Shown here one piece after another: positions 13,964 through 20,936 of a DNA stretch of 28,972 nt (positions are counted from its first letter, which is position 1; each line of letters opens with the position of its first letter). This DNA is from a virus, in the IMG/VR virus record IMGVR_UViG_3300009008_000186, positions 1-28,972 of that record, one strand, 5' to 3'. The position numbers and the translations under genes were made by a program. The notes under the pieces are model-generated. The model was not told where the DNA came from and did no database searches. It saw only the letters and a program-made list of their open reading frames with translations.

Positions 13964-15049
13964 ATGCTCAACGGTTGGCACAACGGCCACAGCAAGCCCA
14001 TTGGCTACAGTCTTGCCAAGCACGACTGGCTGAACCAGGGGATTTTTGAAGCTGAAGTGGCTAGCGACGGAGCCCTCGCCGTTCCGACGATGGACGGCTA
14101 CGACTACTTGATCCCGCCTCCCCTCTTTGAGCCGACCGTCATACTGGTCATGGCCGGCACCCGAGAAGAGAGCCGCGCCGACCAGTATCTGGAACAGGCA
14201 GAGAGTCTGGGGATCGGGCGTGGGACGCGGGCCTGGGCCGACCAGCTTTCCCTGGCATGGTACGGCAAGCCGTATGCAGCCCTAAACCAGTTCGGGGTGC
14301 CCGATCCGGTGGGGGACTTTGAGAAGCGCGCCAACATCCGGGCCGCTATGGCGACGGTCTCTTGGCCGGCGTGGCTTGCCCTCAACATCGCTGCGGCGCG
14401 CGACCTTGAGTTCCACATGACGAATGGCACCGTCACTACCGAGGTTCTAGCCGGCACTCTGGCGTCCCTCTCTGCCATCCCCGTTGTGGGGGTGGTCTTT
14501 GCGATTGTGGCCGCAGCCCTCGGCGCTGTCGGCCTCATTATTGCTGCCGCCGGCAACGACCGCCTAGCACAGGTGATGGATGAGATCCGGGTGAGTCCAA
14601 GCAAGATGCATGCGGCGGACGCAGAGACGATCTGTGCCATCGCTGGCATCACCCTCGACCGTTACGCCAGCTACACCGACACCGCGAGCCCCGAGGCCCT
14701 GGTGGCGATCAACGAAGCGGGTGAGCGGGTCGAGGCAGCCATTCAGGACCAGATTGCAGCCGGGAGCACCGACCTCACCAGCCTTTTCCGTAACTGCCCC
14801 CAGATCAAGCGCCTACACGACGAAGGCAAGCTCTCACCGGCAATGACCTACGCCCTCTTCCCCCCCGAAATCGTGGAGGAGCCCCCTCTACCCAGTGGGG
14901 TGAGTGACATGCTTAAAGAGCAGTCCGAGCGGGAGCAGGCAGAAGATCAGGTCGCGCGGGAGCAGCGAGCAGCCGAGGAGGACGCGGTGGTGACCACCGT
15001 CGTCGGAGGAGCGGCCATCTTCACCCTTGTGAAGCTTCTCCTGCGCTGA
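13964..15049 (+). CDS. Membrane protein with central hairpin and C-terminal anchor
   Basis: A 361-aa protein starting at ATG 13964 after ATAGGAGTTTTCC. A soluble N-terminal ~160 residues is followed by a long hydrophobic stretch with a possible helical hairpin (residues ~165-195, IPVVGVVFAIVAAALGAVGLIIAAAG), a helical soluble part, an acidic Gln/Glu-rich coiled coil (EQSEREQAEDQVAREQRAAEE), and a terminal anchor (TTVVGGAAIFTLVKLLLR). Hydrophobic hairpins of this kind occur in pore-forming, injection or exclusion proteins. No family recognised. It ends the long + operon and overlaps the convergent gene by 29 bases. Confidence 0.65.
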   Translation: MLNGWHNGHSKPIGYSLAKHDWLNQGIFEAEVASDGALAVPTMDGYDYLIPPPLFEPTVILVMAGTREESRADQYLEQAESLGIGRGTRAWADQLSLAWYGKPYAALNQFGVPDPVGDFEKRANIRAAMATVSWPAWLALNIAAARDLEFHMTNGTVTTEVLAGTLASLSAIPVVGVVFAIVAAALGAVGLIIAAAGNDRLAQVMDEIRVSPSKMHAADAETICAIAGITLDRYASYTDTASPEALVAINEAGERVEAAIQDQIAAGSTDLTSLFRNCPQIKRLHDEGKLSPAMTYALFPPEIVEEPPLPSGVSDMLKEQSEREQAEDQVAREQRAAEEDAVVTTVVGGAAIFTLVKLLLR

Positions 15050-15326
15050 GTTCGTCTGAGGCGGGGGTAGGGTCGAAGAGGACCATCGCCACTGCATCGA
15101 GAATCTCTGCGCGTCGCTCAGGCGTTGCATTCATGCAAGCTGCCGCCAGCGAGCCCACGACCCGCATCTGCTGGTTCGCCCCCTCGGGGACAACCACAAA
15201 GCCACCAGAACCGCCGTGCTCGTTCCCTAAGAGCACGACAGCGGAGAGCTGTTCGGCCATGGCCCGGAGATAGACGAAGTCTATGGCGGTGAGAAGAGCA
15301 TCGTCCTGGGTAAGGGCATCAGACAT
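15021..15326 (-). CDS. Unknown protein paired with the RHH gene
   Basis: This 101-aa protein starts at ATG 15326, overlapping the RHH gene stop by 8 bases without its own clear ribosome site, so the pair is translationally coupled. A central beta-rich stretch (SAVVLLGNEHGGSGGFVVVPEGANQQMRVVGSL) lies between helices. A small protein encoded directly after an RHH regulator recalls toxin-antitoxin order, but no known toxin fold or catalytic motif is apparent. Its 3' end overlaps the convergent membrane protein gene. Confidence 0.6.
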   Translation of the reverse strand: MSDALTQDDALLTAIDFVYLRAMAEQLSAVVLLGNEHGGSGGFVVVPEGANQQMRVVGSLAAACMNATPERRAEILDAVAMVLFDPTPASDELSAGEASQG

Positions 15327-15597
15327 CGGTAGTCAACTCTAGCGCATCGAGGGCTATCGGCAACGGGGACTCTTCGGCCCCGTTTGTCGGAGCCGCGAAA
15401 GCCAGAAGCTGGTGCTGGGCGTCGATGCGGGCCCGTAGGGCCGCCTGGAACTCCTCGCCAGCCACTAGGCCATCCAGGCCTGCGTCGAGACAGTCTCGGA
15501 TCACGTTCGCCTGAGTTTTGCTTAGGACCGAAGCGACGGTGCCCAGGCGCTGGGCCAGTTCCTCAGAGAGGCGGAGGGTGAAGGATCGGCGTTGCAT
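15319..15597 (-). CDS. Ribbon-helix-helix (CopG/Arc-like) regulator
   Basis: This 92-aa protein starts at ATG 15597, with GGGAG upstream. The N-terminus RRSFTLRLSEELAQRLGTVASVLSKTQANVIRDCLDAGL is a good ribbon-helix-helix: beta strand with alternating residues, helix A, turn, helix B with the conserved small-residue/Asn entry. The C-terminal half is helical then Pro-rich. Such proteins repress their own promoters as dimers. The divergent gap to the recombinase holds a 15-bp dyad (15664-15678) that could be its operator. It may co-regulate the recombinase. Confidence 0.75.
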   Translation of the reverse strand: MQRRSFTLRLSEELAQRLGTVASVLSKTQANVIRDCLDAGLDGLVAGEEFQAALRARIDAQHQLLAFAAPTNGAEESPLPIALDALELTTDV

Positions 15598-15634
15598 GAA
15601 GTCTCCCGTGCAGTGGTGCTCAGACGATTGTGAC

Positions 15635-15650
15635 TTATCTCCACCGAAAG
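15635..15650 (-). promoter_or_regulatory. Motif shared with the leader of the other - strand operon
   Basis: A 16-base element 38-53 bases upstream of the RHH start matches 21733-21748 at 15 of 16 positions (- strand reading CTTT-N-GGTGGAGATAA). Both lie upstream of - strand transcription units. Candidate binding site for a shared regulator. Confidence 0.4.
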
Positions 15651-15663
15651 CACAACTCACCGC

Positions 15664-15678
15664 GTCACCCGAGGTGAC
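15664..15678. promoter_or_regulatory. Candidate operator dyad in the divergent region
   Basis: GTCACC-CGA-GGTGAC is a perfect 6-bp-arm palindrome midway between the RHH and recombinase genes, a typical site for an RHH or resolvase dimer. Confidence 0.45.
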
Positions 15679-15736
15679 TTGATACCGGCGCACCTCTGAG
15701 GCCCTGGTAGCGCCCGAGAGGAGCTGCAGCGGATTC

Positions 15737-15765
15737 TTGCCACCGCCGCGCGTGACGGATACTCT
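15737..15765 (+). promoter_or_regulatory. Recombinase promoter
   Basis: TTGCCA (15737-15742), 17 bases, TACTCT (15760-15765). Transcription would begin near 15772. That rules out starts before it and leaves ATG 15800 or TTG 15857 for the recombinase. Confidence 0.5.
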
Positions 15766-15795
15766 TCGCCTCAAGTGTGTACGGGATTTAGGGGT

Positions 15796-15838
15796 GCCGA
15801 TGAGCGGAAGCCGCTCTTCCTACATCTTTTCTCATCGG
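15796..15838. repeat. Inverted repeat in the recombinase leader
   Basis: GCCGATGAG (15796-15804) and its exact complement (15830-15838) enclose a second hairpin, GAGCGG-AAG-CCGCTC (15802-15816). The right arm ends just before the AAGGAG ribosome site at 15841. The two stems share bases and are mutually exclusive, so it may control translation; alternatively it is a recombinase binding site. Confidence 0.55.
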
Positions 15839-15856
15839 CAAAGGAGAACTTGTATC

Positions 15857-16582
15857 TTGACAACTCCACCAAAGTCTGAGCGCGCAATCGGCTATATCCG
15901 GGTCTCAACCGACGACCAGCACCTGGGGCCCGAGGCACAACTCCACGACCTGCAGCGCTGGTGCGAGCGTCAGGAGGTCACGCTAGTCGAGACCTTCACC
16001 GACCACGGCGTGTCGGGCGGCAAGGGCCTCGACAGCAAGGGCATCGGCCTGGACCTCAAGAAGCGCCCGGCGCTGATGGAAGCGATCCAGGCGCTCAAGG
16101 ACCGCGACGCCGGCATCCTGCTCGTCGCCAAGCGAGACCGGCTGGCTCGTGACGCCATGCTGGCTGCGATGGTGGAGCGGCTCTTAGAGCGGAGCGGAGC
16201 TGTGGTCCGATCTGCCGATGGGGTCGGTGGAGGCGACGGGCCCGCCGACAAGTTCCAGCGCCAGATCCTCGACGCAGCCTCCGAGTACGAGCGCGCTCTC
16301 ATTCGCGCCAGGACGGCCGCTGCGCTCGCCGCGAAGCGTCGCAAGGGAGAGAAGCTCGGCGGCGACTGTCCCTACGGCTGGCAGGCCGTGGAGGGGCCAG
16401 GAGGGAAGCTCATGCTGGTGCCCGAGCCCGAAGAGACGAGGGTGCTGCAGTGGATCTCGATTATGCGTGAGGCGGGCCTCTCCTATCAGAAGGTGGCCGA
16501 CCGCCTGAACGACGAAGGCGTGCAAGCACGCGGGTCTCGGTGGCATAAGCAGACCATCGTGCGCCTCCTGGCGCGTGCATAG
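15857..16582 (+). CDS. Serine recombinase (resolvase/invertase type)
   Basis: A 241-aa serine recombinase. The catalytic domain opens with RAIGYIRVSTDDQ (nucleophile Ser17), followed by the loop with DHGVSG, the VAKRDRLARD arginine helix, and SEYERALIRARTAAALAAKRRKGE, the E-helix region. The C-terminal ~75 residues form a short recombinase domain with an HTH (LSYQKVADRLNDEGVQARGSRWHKQTI). TTG 15857 is preferred because AAGGAG lies 10 bases upstream; ATG 15800 would add 19 residues. The size fits small resolvases, not large phage integrases, so inversion or dimer resolution is more likely than integration. Possible target sites are the nearby palindromes. Confidence 0.9.
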   Translation: MTTPPKSERAIGYIRVSTDDQHLGPEAQLHDLQRWCERQEVTLVETFTDHGVSGGKGLDSKGIGLDLKKRPALMEAIQALKDRDAGILLVAKRDRLARDAMLAAMVERLLERSGAVVRSADGVGGGDGPADKFQRQILDAASEYERALIRARTAAALAAKRRKGEKLGGDCPYGWQAVEGPGGKLMLVPEPEETRVLQWISIMREAGLSYQKVADRLNDEGVQARGSRWHKQTIVRLLARA

Positions 16583-16583
16583 T

Positions 16584-16626
16584 ATGCAAGGGCTTTGCAT
16601 TTGCAAGACCACGATTGCATTTGCAA
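16584..16626. repeat. Clustered TTGCAW palindromic repeats
   Basis: Two exact copies of the palindrome TTGCATTTGCAA (16595-16606 and 16615-16626) lie 20 bp apart, about two helical turns. ATGCAA at 16584-16589 adds a fifth hexamer in inverted orientation. They fill the convergent gap between the recombinase and the XRE-sigma4 gene. Candidate protein-binding array (resolvase accessory site, operator or iteron). Confidence 0.65.
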
Positions 16627-16643
16627 AACAAGTAGGTGGGCCA

Positions 16644-17645
16644 TTAGGGGCGATACGGGCGCTTGCGCCAATACGGTGGCCTCTCATCCAGGCGTGCTTC
16701 GATGATGAGGTCCTTCCAGATGACGCAGATCCGCGTACAGATATGGCAGTGGCAGTGAGGATTGAACCAGCCGACACCCCCCCGAGGCGTGTGGTGTGAG
16801 CGAAAGTAAGCGTGCTGGACCTCCCCCTTCCACGCCTCAGGGTGCCCAGACCAAGCGTGCCTGTGGGGATGAGTGTCGTGAATCTTCAGGATCTCTTGGC
16901 ACGCCTGACAGGGGCAGTCACGGCTCCACCAGAGGCTCCCCCCCTGTTGCTGGTGACCTGCAAAGAAGATGTCTGAGGCCGACCCACAAAGTTCCTCTTT
17001 GCGCCTCGCACGCTCGTCCTCAATCCACTTCTTTTTGGCCTCCTGGGCCTCATGTCGTCGGTGCTCCTCCGCTTGTTCGCGGGCCGTGGGCCACGGCGCA
17101 CCCTCTTGCACATAGGAGCGCAGAGAAGAGTGCCAATGCCGATAGAGGGCGCGCTCGGCCTTCCGCACAAGCTCCTGGGCCCGTGCCTTCTTTATCCCGA
17201 GCTGTTTGCCAACCCGCGCATAGGACTGGGGGAGACACCCGTCCCGCAGCCCGTAATAGGCGATGAGGGCCTCGCGGCTGCGTGCGTGGTCGAGTTGCTC
17301 TGCGCCCTCTCGTACCAGAGGAATCAGTTCGCGCTTCAGTACAGCCTCCTCAGCAGAGGGAACACCCTCACCGCCGGCCGCCTGGAGTTCAACCACTGCG
17401 TGGATCCCTACGCAGACCTCAGGATGTCCCCAGATCTCGCCAATCCCCACGCCGTGATAAGCGGCTACTTTGCGTGCCGTCTTTGTCCAGAGCCCGTTTG
17501 GCCGCTTGGGTGAACAGTGGTTCGCCTCCAAGGCGGAATAGTGCTGCGGGTCGATGCGCGCCGCACGGGCAAAAGCAGTGGGAGTTCGGTGTCCCAGGTC
17601 TGCGCGAAGCTGTATGAGCCGCTCAGGGCCATGGAGGACTACCAT
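16644..17645 (-). CDS. XRE HTH - sigma region 4-like HTH - Cys/His-rich protein
   Basis: This 333-aa protein starts at ATG 17645, overlapping the helicase stop by 7 bases. Residues ~8-75 form an XRE/lambda-repressor-like HTH (TAFARAARIDPQHYSALEA, then KVAAYHGVGIGEIWG). Residues ~118-172 closely resemble sigma-70 region 4: REALIAYYGLRDG, then YARVGKQLGIKKARAQELVRKAERAL. A charged helix (185-220) leads to a Cys/His-rich tail with CPCQAC (244-249) and HCHCHICTRIC (298-307), which could bind zinc. No sigma region 2 is present, so it is not a complete sigma factor. It probably acts as a transcription regulator that contacts both DNA and RNA polymerase. The combination is new to me. Confidence 0.68.
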   Translation of the reverse strand: MVVLHGPERLIQLRADLGHRTPTAFARAARIDPQHYSALEANHCSPKRPNGLWTKTARKVAAYHGVGIGEIWGHPEVCVGIHAVVELQAAGGEGVPSAEEAVLKRELIPLVREGAEQLDHARSREALIAYYGLRDGCLPQSYARVGKQLGIKKARAQELVRKAERALYRHWHSSLRSYVQEGAPWPTAREQAEEHRRHEAQEAKKKWIEDERARRKEELCGSASDIFFAGHQQQGGSLWWSRDCPCQACQEILKIHDTHPHRHAWSGHPEAWKGEVQHAYFRSHHTPRGGVGWFNPHCHCHICTRICVIWKDLIIEARLDERPPYWRKRPYRP

Positions 17646-18769
17646 CGCCGTGCAGGACGACGCTGGTGGTTGGTGGTGCGGTTGTAGTTGGCAGCGGCCT
17701 TGAAGCCCTTGGGGAAGACAGCCACGCATTCCTCAGCGAAGCGGGTGAGCGCCGTGTAGTGCCAGCGCCACTCGTCCTGCTCCATGAACATGCAGAAGTC
17801 AACGACGTAGACTCCGCCGGCCCACTGCGAGCCCTGCGCCTTGTGGCAGGTCACGGCGAAGCCGGTGTCGATGCGCAGCACGTTGCTCTCCAGCCAGTTG
17901 ACCGGCATGAAGATCTCCATGAGCCGCGCCTCTTCCAGCTTCACGCGCCACTCGTCGGGCTGCTTGCCCCAGCGCTGGAACTGGGCCTCACGCCAGCCCT
18001 CCAGGGCATCCGCCAGGGCGGCTCCGTCACCGCGCTGGCGCTCCCACCGGGCCTGCTCCTCGATGTCCTTGCGGACATGCGAGCGCAGCGCTCCCCGGTA
18101 GCGGGGCTCGGCTGCCAGCCAGGAGCTGTCGAGGACAGCACCTCGGACGCGGAGCGGCTCGCCCTTGCGGGTCTTGCGCTCGGTCTCGACCTCGACCACC
18201 CAGCCGCTGAAGTGGCCCCAGGTGGCGGGCTCGCAAGCGACGATGACGCCCTTCTCCGAGTTGATCATCCCGCCGCCACCCTGCATGGCGCAGACCTTCT
18301 CACCGAGCGCCGGGCCCTGGTCGCGGGCCGGGAGGCCGAGCTTGACGCGGACAGCGTCGTTGACCGGGGTGCGGATCTTGTGGCGACCGACGACCGCGAT
18401 GGCGTCGCCGTCGTGGCGCTCCATCTGGGCCAGGAAGAGCTTGGCGATGCCGTCAGCGTCCGCCCACTGAGCGCGGATGCCGTGGCGGCGCAGGAGGTCA
18501 GTGTCGCCGTTGTCGGCGTCCTTGAAGTCCTTGCGGGGGAGCACCTTGCGCTCGCGGATCTCGGTGGCGGCTCCCAGGATGGGCGAGCCCTCAGCCTGCC
18601 GGTAGACCGTGGTCAGCTTGACCGGGGCCCCCTCTAGGTCGAAGTACATACCGGGCTCCTCGTCATCCCGAGTGACCGGGGGAAGCTGGCAGTGGTCACC
18701 CACCGCGACGACCTGGGTGGTCTCAGGGAGCGCCTCCATGAAGTCTGCGCCGAGACCCTGGCCGACCAT
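17639..18769 (-). CDS. RecD-like superfamily 1 helicase, C-terminal part (after in-frame TAG)
   Basis: 376 codons in the same frame as the upstream part, beginning with an ATG directly after the TAG. Motifs: MVGQGLGADF (rest of motif II), VGDHCQLPPV (motif III, about 24-32), TVYRQ (motif IV, about 54-58), a VVGRHKIRTPVNDAV segment, TCHKAQGSQW (motif V, about 305-314) and YTALTRF (motif VI, about 337-343), all typical of RecD2/Dda-type 5'-3' helicases. Without the Walker A part it cannot hydrolyse ATP alone. It could act only if the stop is read through or if two polypeptides reassemble. A start at the TAGATG junction by reinitiation is possible although the ribosome site is poor. Confidence 0.82.
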   Translation of the reverse strand: MVGQGLGADFMEALPETTQVVAVGDHCQLPPVTRDDEEPGMYFDLEGAPVKLTTVYRQAEGSPILGAATEIRERKVLPRKDFKDADNGDTDLLRRHGIRAQWADADGIAKLFLAQMERHDGDAIAVVGRHKIRTPVNDAVRVKLGLPARDQGPALGEKVCAMQGGGGMINSEKGVIVACEPATWGHFSGWVVEVETERKTRKGEPLRVRGAVLDSSWLAAEPRYRGALRSHVRKDIEEQARWERQRGDGAALADALEGWREAQFQRWGKQPDEWRVKLEEARLMEIFMPVNWLESNVLRIDTGFAVTCHKAQGSQWAGGVYVVDFCMFMEQDEWRWHYTALTRFAEECVAVFPKGFKAAANYNRTTNHQRRPARRW

Positions 18770-19288
18770 CTACTGCTCGTCGGCCACCACGATACGACCC
18801 ACTTTGTCGTTGGGCTTGTCGCGTCGGTTGAAGAGCAGCTCAGGCTCGTTCTCTATGAGGACTGCTAGCTCTGCGTCGAACTCCTCCTGAGTGACGAGGC
18901 CGTCTGCAAGGCGCTGCTTCAGCTCCTCCAGCTCTTCGCTCTCCTGGGCACCCGAGTAGGTGATCTGGTGCATCGTGAATCCCACCTCGATGCCGGTGGC
19001 TTCCTTGGCGCGGGTCAACGCCATGTGCGTCGGAGCAGCCAGAGTCGTGGTCAGTCCGCAGCAGCGCAGGATCTTGAGAAGGAACTCCAGGGTGGTGGTC
19101 TTGCCGGTGCCGGCAGCACCGACGAGCCGGGTGATCTTCTCACCGGCTGCGAGGTCCGCCAGGATGATCGCAAGAAGCTCCCGCTTCTCGCCGTCAGGCT
19201 CAAAGGGGAGGTCCAGAAGAGGTTGGATGGGAGTGCCGTCGCGCAGCATCTGCGCCCACGCACGGAGGTTGGTGGGAAGTTCGGTCAT
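18770..19288 (-). CDS. RecD-like helicase, N-terminal part ending at in-frame TAG
   Basis: This 172-aa product starts at ATG 19288 with GGAGAG upstream. Walker A VGAAGTGKTTT is at 56-66, a second motif APTHMA (motif Ia) follows, then a charged helical insert. It ends in GRIVVADEQ and the stop TAG (18772-18770). The next in-frame codons read MVGQ. RecD-family motif II normally reads DExSMV, so the stop sits exactly where Ser is expected; TCG to TAG is one base change. The frame is otherwise unbroken. Options: nonsense mutation, sequencing error, suppression, or a true split helicase. TAG ends many other genes here, so it is not globally recoded. Confidence 0.82.
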   Translation of the reverse strand: MTELPTNLRAWAQMLRDGTPIQPLLDLPFEPDGEKRELLAIILADLAAGEKITRLVGAAGTGKTTTLEFLLKILRCCGLTTTLAAPTHMALTRAKEATGIEVGFTMHQITYSGAQESEELEELKQRLADGLVTQEEFDAELAVLIENEPELLFNRRDKPNDKVGRIVVADEQ

Positions 19289-19337
19289 TGTTGCTCTCCG
19301 TCTAGCTGGAGGGGGCTGAATCGCCCCGAGCCCGTAC

Positions 19338-19366
19338 ATAGTAGGGGATGTCATTACTTAATGCAA
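19338..19366 (-). promoter_or_regulatory. Candidate internal promoter for the helicase gene
   Basis: On the - strand TTGCAT (19366-19361), 17 bases, TACTAT (19343-19338), then a GGGGC-GCCCC hairpin (19312-19327) in the leader before the helicase ribosome site. The 19289-19353 gap holds nothing else. Confidence 0.38.
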
Positions 19367-19710
19367 ACACTCTGCTGTCGAAAGTTCAGAAGGCGGGTCT
19401 GCATGTCGCCTGGAGCCGCTGCCTGCACGGCTTCCCTGGTGGTGGCCGAGAAGGCCCTCCACAGCCTCTCGTCGCCCAGGAGCAGTCCTACCAGGGTCTC
19501 CGCTTCCTGGCGAGTCGAGAGGGCCTCCAGAGGCAGCTTGAGGCCTGTGGCAACATGGCTGATGTCCCAGCCGGCTCCCAGACGAGGGACGGACCCTCCA
19601 GGCACGATGGTGGGGTGGAGGGCCAGGGGCCCCGACTGGTGCCCTCGGACGCTCACGCTACCCCCCACGTCGAGGGGCAGCGTCAGGGTCACTTTGCGGA
19701 AGGCGCTCAC
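19354..19710 (-). CDS. Protein of unknown function between ArdC and helicase
   Basis: This 118-aa protein overlaps the ArdC stop by 4 bases. The N-terminal half is beta-rich (FRKVTLTLPLDVGGSVSVRGHQSGPLALHPTI), the C-terminal half helical (LPLEALSTRQEAETLVGLLLGDERLWRAFSATTREAV). No family recognised. Translational coupling to the ArdC-like gene suggests a linked role in the same operon. Confidence 0.6.
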   Translation of the reverse strand: MSAFRKVTLTLPLDVGGSVSVRGHQSGPLALHPTIVPGGSVPRLGAGWDISHVATGLKLPLEALSTRQEAETLVGLLLGDERLWRAFSATTREAVQAAAPGDMQTRLLNFRQQSVCIK

Positions 19711-20909
19711 GCGGCCTCCGCCACATCGTCGGCCTCGGCGGAGGTGCTCTCAGGCAAGAGGAGCCCTACCGCCTCGCGGGACATCCGAGCGGCCGTGTGA
19801 ATCGAGTACTTGTCCTGCTCGATGCGCTTGATCCAGCTTTGGATGTAGCTCGCATGGTCCTCACGCAGTTCGGAGTGAATCCCGAGTGCGTGGCAGAGGC
19901 TGGCCGAGCCAATCTCTGCGATCAACTCCTCAAAGGCGTAAGCCTCCGAGCCGAAGCGGTTGCCGAGCTGTCGGTTGAGCACCTTGGCGTGGCCGGTGGC
20001 ATGCGTCATCTCATGCAGGAGCGTGGCGCAGTAACGGTTGAGGCCCTGCTCCGCGCTCTTCGCAGTGAACTGCTCGACGGGGGGCATCCAGATCTCATGG
20101 GTGGCTGAACTGTAGCAGGCACGGTTGCCGGCGTTGCTCAGGGTGCAGCCGGTGGCCTCAGCGAACTGAGCCCAGACTGCAGCCACCGCCGGGTAGGCCT
20201 CTGCGACCTCGACCGGGATGCCGAGGGCGGCAGGGTCCTTCACGCGGCGAAGCGAGACTGTCATGGTCTTGGGCTGTGCAGCCTTCGGGTCCGGTAGGCT
20301 GTCGCACTGGCTCCAGTTGAAGACGCTGTAGACCCGGCAGGACGGAACGCTCTTGCGCGTCAGGTCGCCCTTGGCGATCCTCGCCTTGCTGGGCTTGCGT
20401 ATCACCTTGCCGCTCTTGTCGGTGTAGGAGACGAAGAAGCTCCAGAAGAAAACCGGAGTCCCTTCCTCACCCTTCCGCACACCAGGGCACGGCGCGTCAC
20501 CGAGAGGAGCGTCGCCCTCGCCGGCATACGTCCATCCCCAGCCGCCCACCACGTTCCCCTGCTTGTCCTCCTTCGTCCGCTCAGGCTCGTAGCCCAGCTT
20601 CAGGAGGTTGGCAGTGGCAAGCTTCTGCGCCTGCTTGTACGTCGTCCAGGCGAAGCTGTCGTAGGAGCAGGCGCTGGCCGTCGCATCGAGGAACCAGGGG
20701 TTGAGGCCGTTGTAGCCGCGACCGCTGGTCCCGTTGTAATGGCCGGTGGTCTGGACCGTGATGGTCTCAGTGTCGTACTCGACGGTGCCCCCAGACGCCC
20801 ACGGCTTGTGCCAGGGCAGGGGAGTACCGCTCTCGTCGGACTCGCGGAGCATGGCCGCGATGCGGTCTGCAATCTCTTGAATGCTGTCTCTCTTGGTCTT
20901 GTTGGTCAT
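19707..20909 (-). CDS. ArdC-like antirestriction protein (ssDNA-binding domain plus zincin)
   Basis: A 400-aa protein with both parts of the ArdC family. The N-terminal domain (IADRIAAMLRESDESGTPLPWHKPW, then SGRGYNGLNPWFL, WTTYKQAQKL and VRKGEEGTPVFFW) is the ArdC/TraC single-stranded DNA-binding domain, here with an insert around residues 105-145. The C-terminal zincin-like peptidase carries LLHEMTHATGH (HExxH) and YAFEELIAEIG as third-ligand region; the active site looks complete. ArdC proteins travel with incoming DNA and protect it from host restriction in plasmids and phages. The start is ATG 20909, following CACACCTCC on the + strand (GGAGGTGTG in mRNA), a strong ribosome site. Confidence 0.9.
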   Translation of the reverse strand: MTNKTKRDSIQEIADRIAAMLRESDESGTPLPWHKPWASGGTVEYDTETITVQTTGHYNGTSGRGYNGLNPWFLDATASACSYDSFAWTTYKQAQKLATANLLKLGYEPERTKEDKQGNVVGGWGWTYAGEGDAPLGDAPCPGVRKGEEGTPVFFWSFFVSYTDKSGKVIRKPSKARIAKGDLTRKSVPSCRVYSVFNWSQCDSLPDPKAAQPKTMTVSLRRVKDPAALGIPVEVAEAYPAVAAVWAQFAEATGCTLSNAGNRACYSSATHEIWMPPVEQFTAKSAEQGLNRYCATLLHEMTHATGHAKVLNRQLGNRFGSEAYAFEELIAEIGSASLCHALGIHSELREDHASYIQSWIKRIEQDKYSIHTAARMSREAVGLLLPESTSAEADDVAEAA

Positions 20910-20936
20910 CTCACACCTCCTTCAATGGTGATCGGG

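Noticed and set aside
15737-15856. Longer N-terminus for the recombinase from the first in-frame start codon
   Set aside because: The frame's first start lies in the -35 of the promoter, and the family N-terminus (AIGYIRVST) begins after TTG 15857, which has AAGGAG at good spacing.
15857-16582. Phage integrase with attP, implying a temperate phage
   Set aside because: The protein is too short for a large serine integrase, and no attachment-like core was identified; nearby repeats fit accessory or operator sites better.
17666-18637. Long + strand open frame opposite the RecD-like helicase
   Set aside because: It mirrors the GC-rich third positions of the real - strand gene, has no ribosome site or domain, and the - strand product has a full helicase motif set.
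18770-18772. Genome-wide reassignment of TAG to an amino acid
   Set aside because: TAG ends many intact genes with properly spaced following starts (for example 2771, 3737, 4417, 4772, 7719, 8727, 13541, 16582), so only a local event is supported.
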